From NCBI RefSeq assembly GCF_002860285.1, contig NZ_PGVF01000014.1, positions 124,001 to 188,000 on the forward strand: a stretch of 64,000 nucleotides of DNA, read 5' to 3'. The stretch comes from Bacillus sp. M6-12 (GTDB taxonomy: Bacteria; Bacillota; Bacilli; Bacillales; DSM-1321). Below the pieces are notes generated by a model, which saw only the letters and a program-made list of their open reading frames with translations, did no database searches and was not told the origin of the DNA. A program made the position numbers and the translations under genes. Shown in pieces: positions 62,467 through 64,000 of this stretch (position 1 is the first letter of the stretch; each line of letters begins with the position of its first letter).

Positions 62467-63246
62467 TTGTCACGAAATAAAGTTGAAATCTGTGGTGTTG
62501 ACACTTCGAAGTTGCCAGTTTTGAAAAACGATGAAATGAGAAAGCTTTTTAAGGAAATGCAAGAAGGCGATATTTCAGCAAGAGAAAAATTGGTAAACGG
62601 AAACCTCAGGCTTGTATTAAGCGTGATCCAGCGATTTAACAACCGTGGTGAATTTGTCGATGACCTGTTTCAGGTCGGCTGTATTGGATTAATGAAATCC
62701 ATTGATAATTTTGATCTAGGACAGAATGTCAAGTTTTCTACGTACGCAGTACCAATGATTATCGGTGAAATCAGAAGATACTTACGCGATAATAATCCGA
62801 TCCGTGTATCCCGATCATTGCGGGACATTGCCTACAAGGCGCTGCAGGTAAAAGAGAGGCTAATGAGCGAGACCTCTCGTGAACCAACAGCAATAGAGAT
62901 AGCCAAAGTGCTTGAAGTCCCTCATGAGGACATTGTTTTTGCCCTTGATGCTATCCAAGATCCTGTGTCTTTATTCGAGCCGATCTATAATGATGGTGGT
63001 GACCCGATCTATGTAATGGATCAGCTCAGCGATGAAAAAAATAAGGACAGCCAATGGATTGATGAAATTGCATTAAAAGAAGGCATGAGAAGGCTGAATG
63101 AAAGGGAAAAGCTGATTCTTCGCAAACGGTTTTTCCAGGGCAAAACGCAAATGGAAGTTGCTGAAGAAATCGGGATTTCACAGGCACAGGTTTCCCGGCT
63201 TGAAAAAGCAGCAATCCGTCAAATGAACAAAAATATTCAGCAGTAA
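62467..63246 (+). CDS. sigG: Sigma-G, late forespore sigma factor
   Basis: A 259-residue sigma factor, opening MSRNKVEICGVDTSKLPVL. Region 2 is VNGNLRLVLSVIQRFNNRGE to STYAVPMIIGEIRRYLRDN, and region 4 has TQMEVAEEIGISQAQVSRLE. It directs late forespore genes. Starts at TTG after GAGGAGGG. In B. subtilis it is also read through from spoIIGA-sigE; here the sigma-F promoter is clear. Confidence 0.97.
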   Translation: MSRNKVEICGVDTSKLPVLKNDEMRKLFKEMQEGDISAREKLVNGNLRLVLSVIQRFNNRGEFVDDLFQVGCIGLMKSIDNFDLGQNVKFSTYAVPMIIGEIRRYLRDNNPIRVSRSLRDIAYKALQVKERLMSETSREPTAIEIAKVLEVPHEDIVFALDAIQDPVSLFEPIYNDGGDPIYVMDQLSDEKNKDSQWIDEIALKEGMRRLNEREKLILRKRFFQGKTQMEVAEEIGISQAQVSRLEKAAIRQMNKNIQQ

Positions 63247-63294
63247 TAAAACTAACGTTAGGTTTAATAACAACACATAAATTGTAAAGTATGG

Positions 63295-63324
63295 ACCCCT
63301 GACAAAAATGGCAGGGGTTTTTGC
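63295..63324 (+). terminator. Terminator after sigG
   Basis: ACCCCTG (63295-63301) / CAGGGGT (63312-63318) with T5 tail. Confidence 0.8.
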
Positions 63325-63544
63325 TTGGGATAATAGAAAGTTTGGGGACCTCTTTATCAAAGAAGCAAGATTAATTTCATTTGATGCAGCTCACCAAAGA
63401 GAGGCTGCAGCTGATTACTAAGCCGTCTTACTCTGACTTGAGACACGAGTTTATCATGTATTGCAGTAAAAATGGAAACCTTTCATTGATAGCTCACTGT
63501 AAGCATATAGTTTAAGTAAAATGATGCTTCGGGAGCTGGTAAAC

Positions 63545-63811
63545 ATGGTGAAAATTTCAGAATTTCAGATAAAAGAAGTGGTAAGTATTTCTGACGGAAA
63601 AATCTTGGGAAGTATTTCAGACCTGGTTATCAATGTTGCAAACGGCACTATTGAAGCGATCGTTGTTTCCAATGGCGGGAAAGTGTTAGGCTTTTTTGGC
63701 AAGGAAGAGGATGTTATTATTCCATGGAGAAAGATACGGAAAATTGGTGCAGATGTAATTTTAGTTGACCAGTCGGCAGGTTTATTGACAACCATTGAAA
63801 ATAAACAGTGA
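63545..63811 (+). CDS. ylmC: YlmC/YmxH-type PRC-barrel sporulation protein
   Basis: An 88-residue single PRC-barrel protein (QIKEVVSISDGKILGSISDL, VIIPWRKIRKIGADVILV). Members of this group are conserved in spore formers and called YlmC/YmxH; the exact role is not known. Start ATG at 63545, after GGGAG; in-frame upstream codons from 63521 have no ribosome site. B. subtilis ylmA, expected between sigG and ylmC, is not here. Confidence 0.88.
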   Translation: MVKISEFQIKEVVSISDGKILGSISDLVINVANGTIEAIVVSNGGKVLGFFGKEEDVIIPWRKIRKIGADVILVDQSAGLLTTIENKQ

Positions 63812-63970
63812 GCTACAATGCTTATTTATACCGGGAATACAGCAGCAGTGGTTTTATACTTTATATACAGGGAAAGCAATACGGGGAAATTACTGGCTAA
63901 TTGCTACTTATAAGAAGCGTTTTCAAAGGATAGTATGTTACACTAATAGAAAAAACTATGAGGCGGAATT

Positions 63971-64000
63971 ATGAACGAACCTTTCAAACCGGGAACAAAA
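63971..64000 (+). CDS. ylmD: Start of next gene, probably ylmD (cut by window end)
   Basis: Only ten codons (MNEPFKPGTK) are visible, with GAGGCGGA 4-5 nt before the ATG. The name rests on gene order after ylmC: YlmD is a multicopper-polyphenol-oxidase-like protein with purine nucleoside phosphorylase activity in relatives. A TGTTACACT extended -10 (63936-63944) lies just upstream. Confidence 0.5.
   Translation, partial: MNEPFKPGTK

Overview
The window is chromosomal DNA of a spore-forming, aerobic member of the Bacillaceae. Gene order follows the Bacillus subtilis ylaK-to-ylmD segment almost gene for gene. It holds the cytochrome caa3 oxidase operon, the ylb genes, the division and cell-wall (dcw) cluster, and the early sporulation sigma factors. 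A. Non-subtilis features (long intergenic repeats ending in GCGCAAGCGCC, a DUF420 gene after ctaG, an enoyl-CoA hydratase after rpmF) suggest a genus such as Mesobacillus or Cytobacillus, but that placement is inference only. No rRNA, tRNA, CRISPR array or intact transposase was seen.

Layout. 1-5.7 kb: end of the PhoH-type ATPase ylaK, ylaL, the iron-linked regulator ylaN, and pyruvate carboxylase (ftsW, which lies between ylaN and pyc in B. subtilis, is absent). 6.0-14.5 kb: heme A synthase ctaA facing heme O synthase ctaB, then ctaCDEF, the CuB assembly factor ctaG and a DUF420 membrane protein. Together these make and assemble caa3 oxidase. 14.5-16.3 kb: an acetyltransferase-like gene coupled to a heavily decayed Eis-type acetyltransferase pseudogene. 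16.3-22.1 kb: ylbA, ylbC, a membrane protein, a hotdog thioesterase, ylbD, ylbE, a small lipoprotein, ylbF and ylbG. 22.1-27.3 kb: an accessory block between ylbG and rsmD, holding a stalk-domain protein, a VOC-family protein and the two sulfolactate enzymes ComB and ComA.

27.3-38.4 kb: rsmD-coaD, ylbJ, ylbK-ylbL, tmcAL, ylbN-rpmF, an enoyl-CoA hydratase, a GerR/RsfA regulator, ylbP, a ketopantoate reductase and a DUF3397 protein. 38.5-59.8 kb: bshC and the dcw cluster mraZ-rsmH-ftsL-pbpB-spoVD-murE-mraY-murD-spoVE-murG-murB-divIB-ylxW-ylxX-sbp-ftsA-ftsZ. This cluster builds lipid II, polymerises septal and cortex peptidoglycan, and assembles the Z ring. 60.2-64 kb: spoIIGA-sigE, sigG, ylmC and the first codons of the next gene, probably ylmD.

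The best regulatory signals are a spoIIGA promoter whose -35 and -10 are 22 bp apart with a Spo0A-box-like heptamer beside it, a clean sigma-F-type promoter before sigG, and three GTGG repeats at 10-bp intervals before mraZ. Three families of non-coding repeats are scattered through the intergenic spaces. One copy sits inside the dcw operon between ylxW and ylxX, another lies in the spoIIGA leader. I did not find a convincing new multi-gene system; the most unusual material is the repeats, the accessory block and several small orphan elements.
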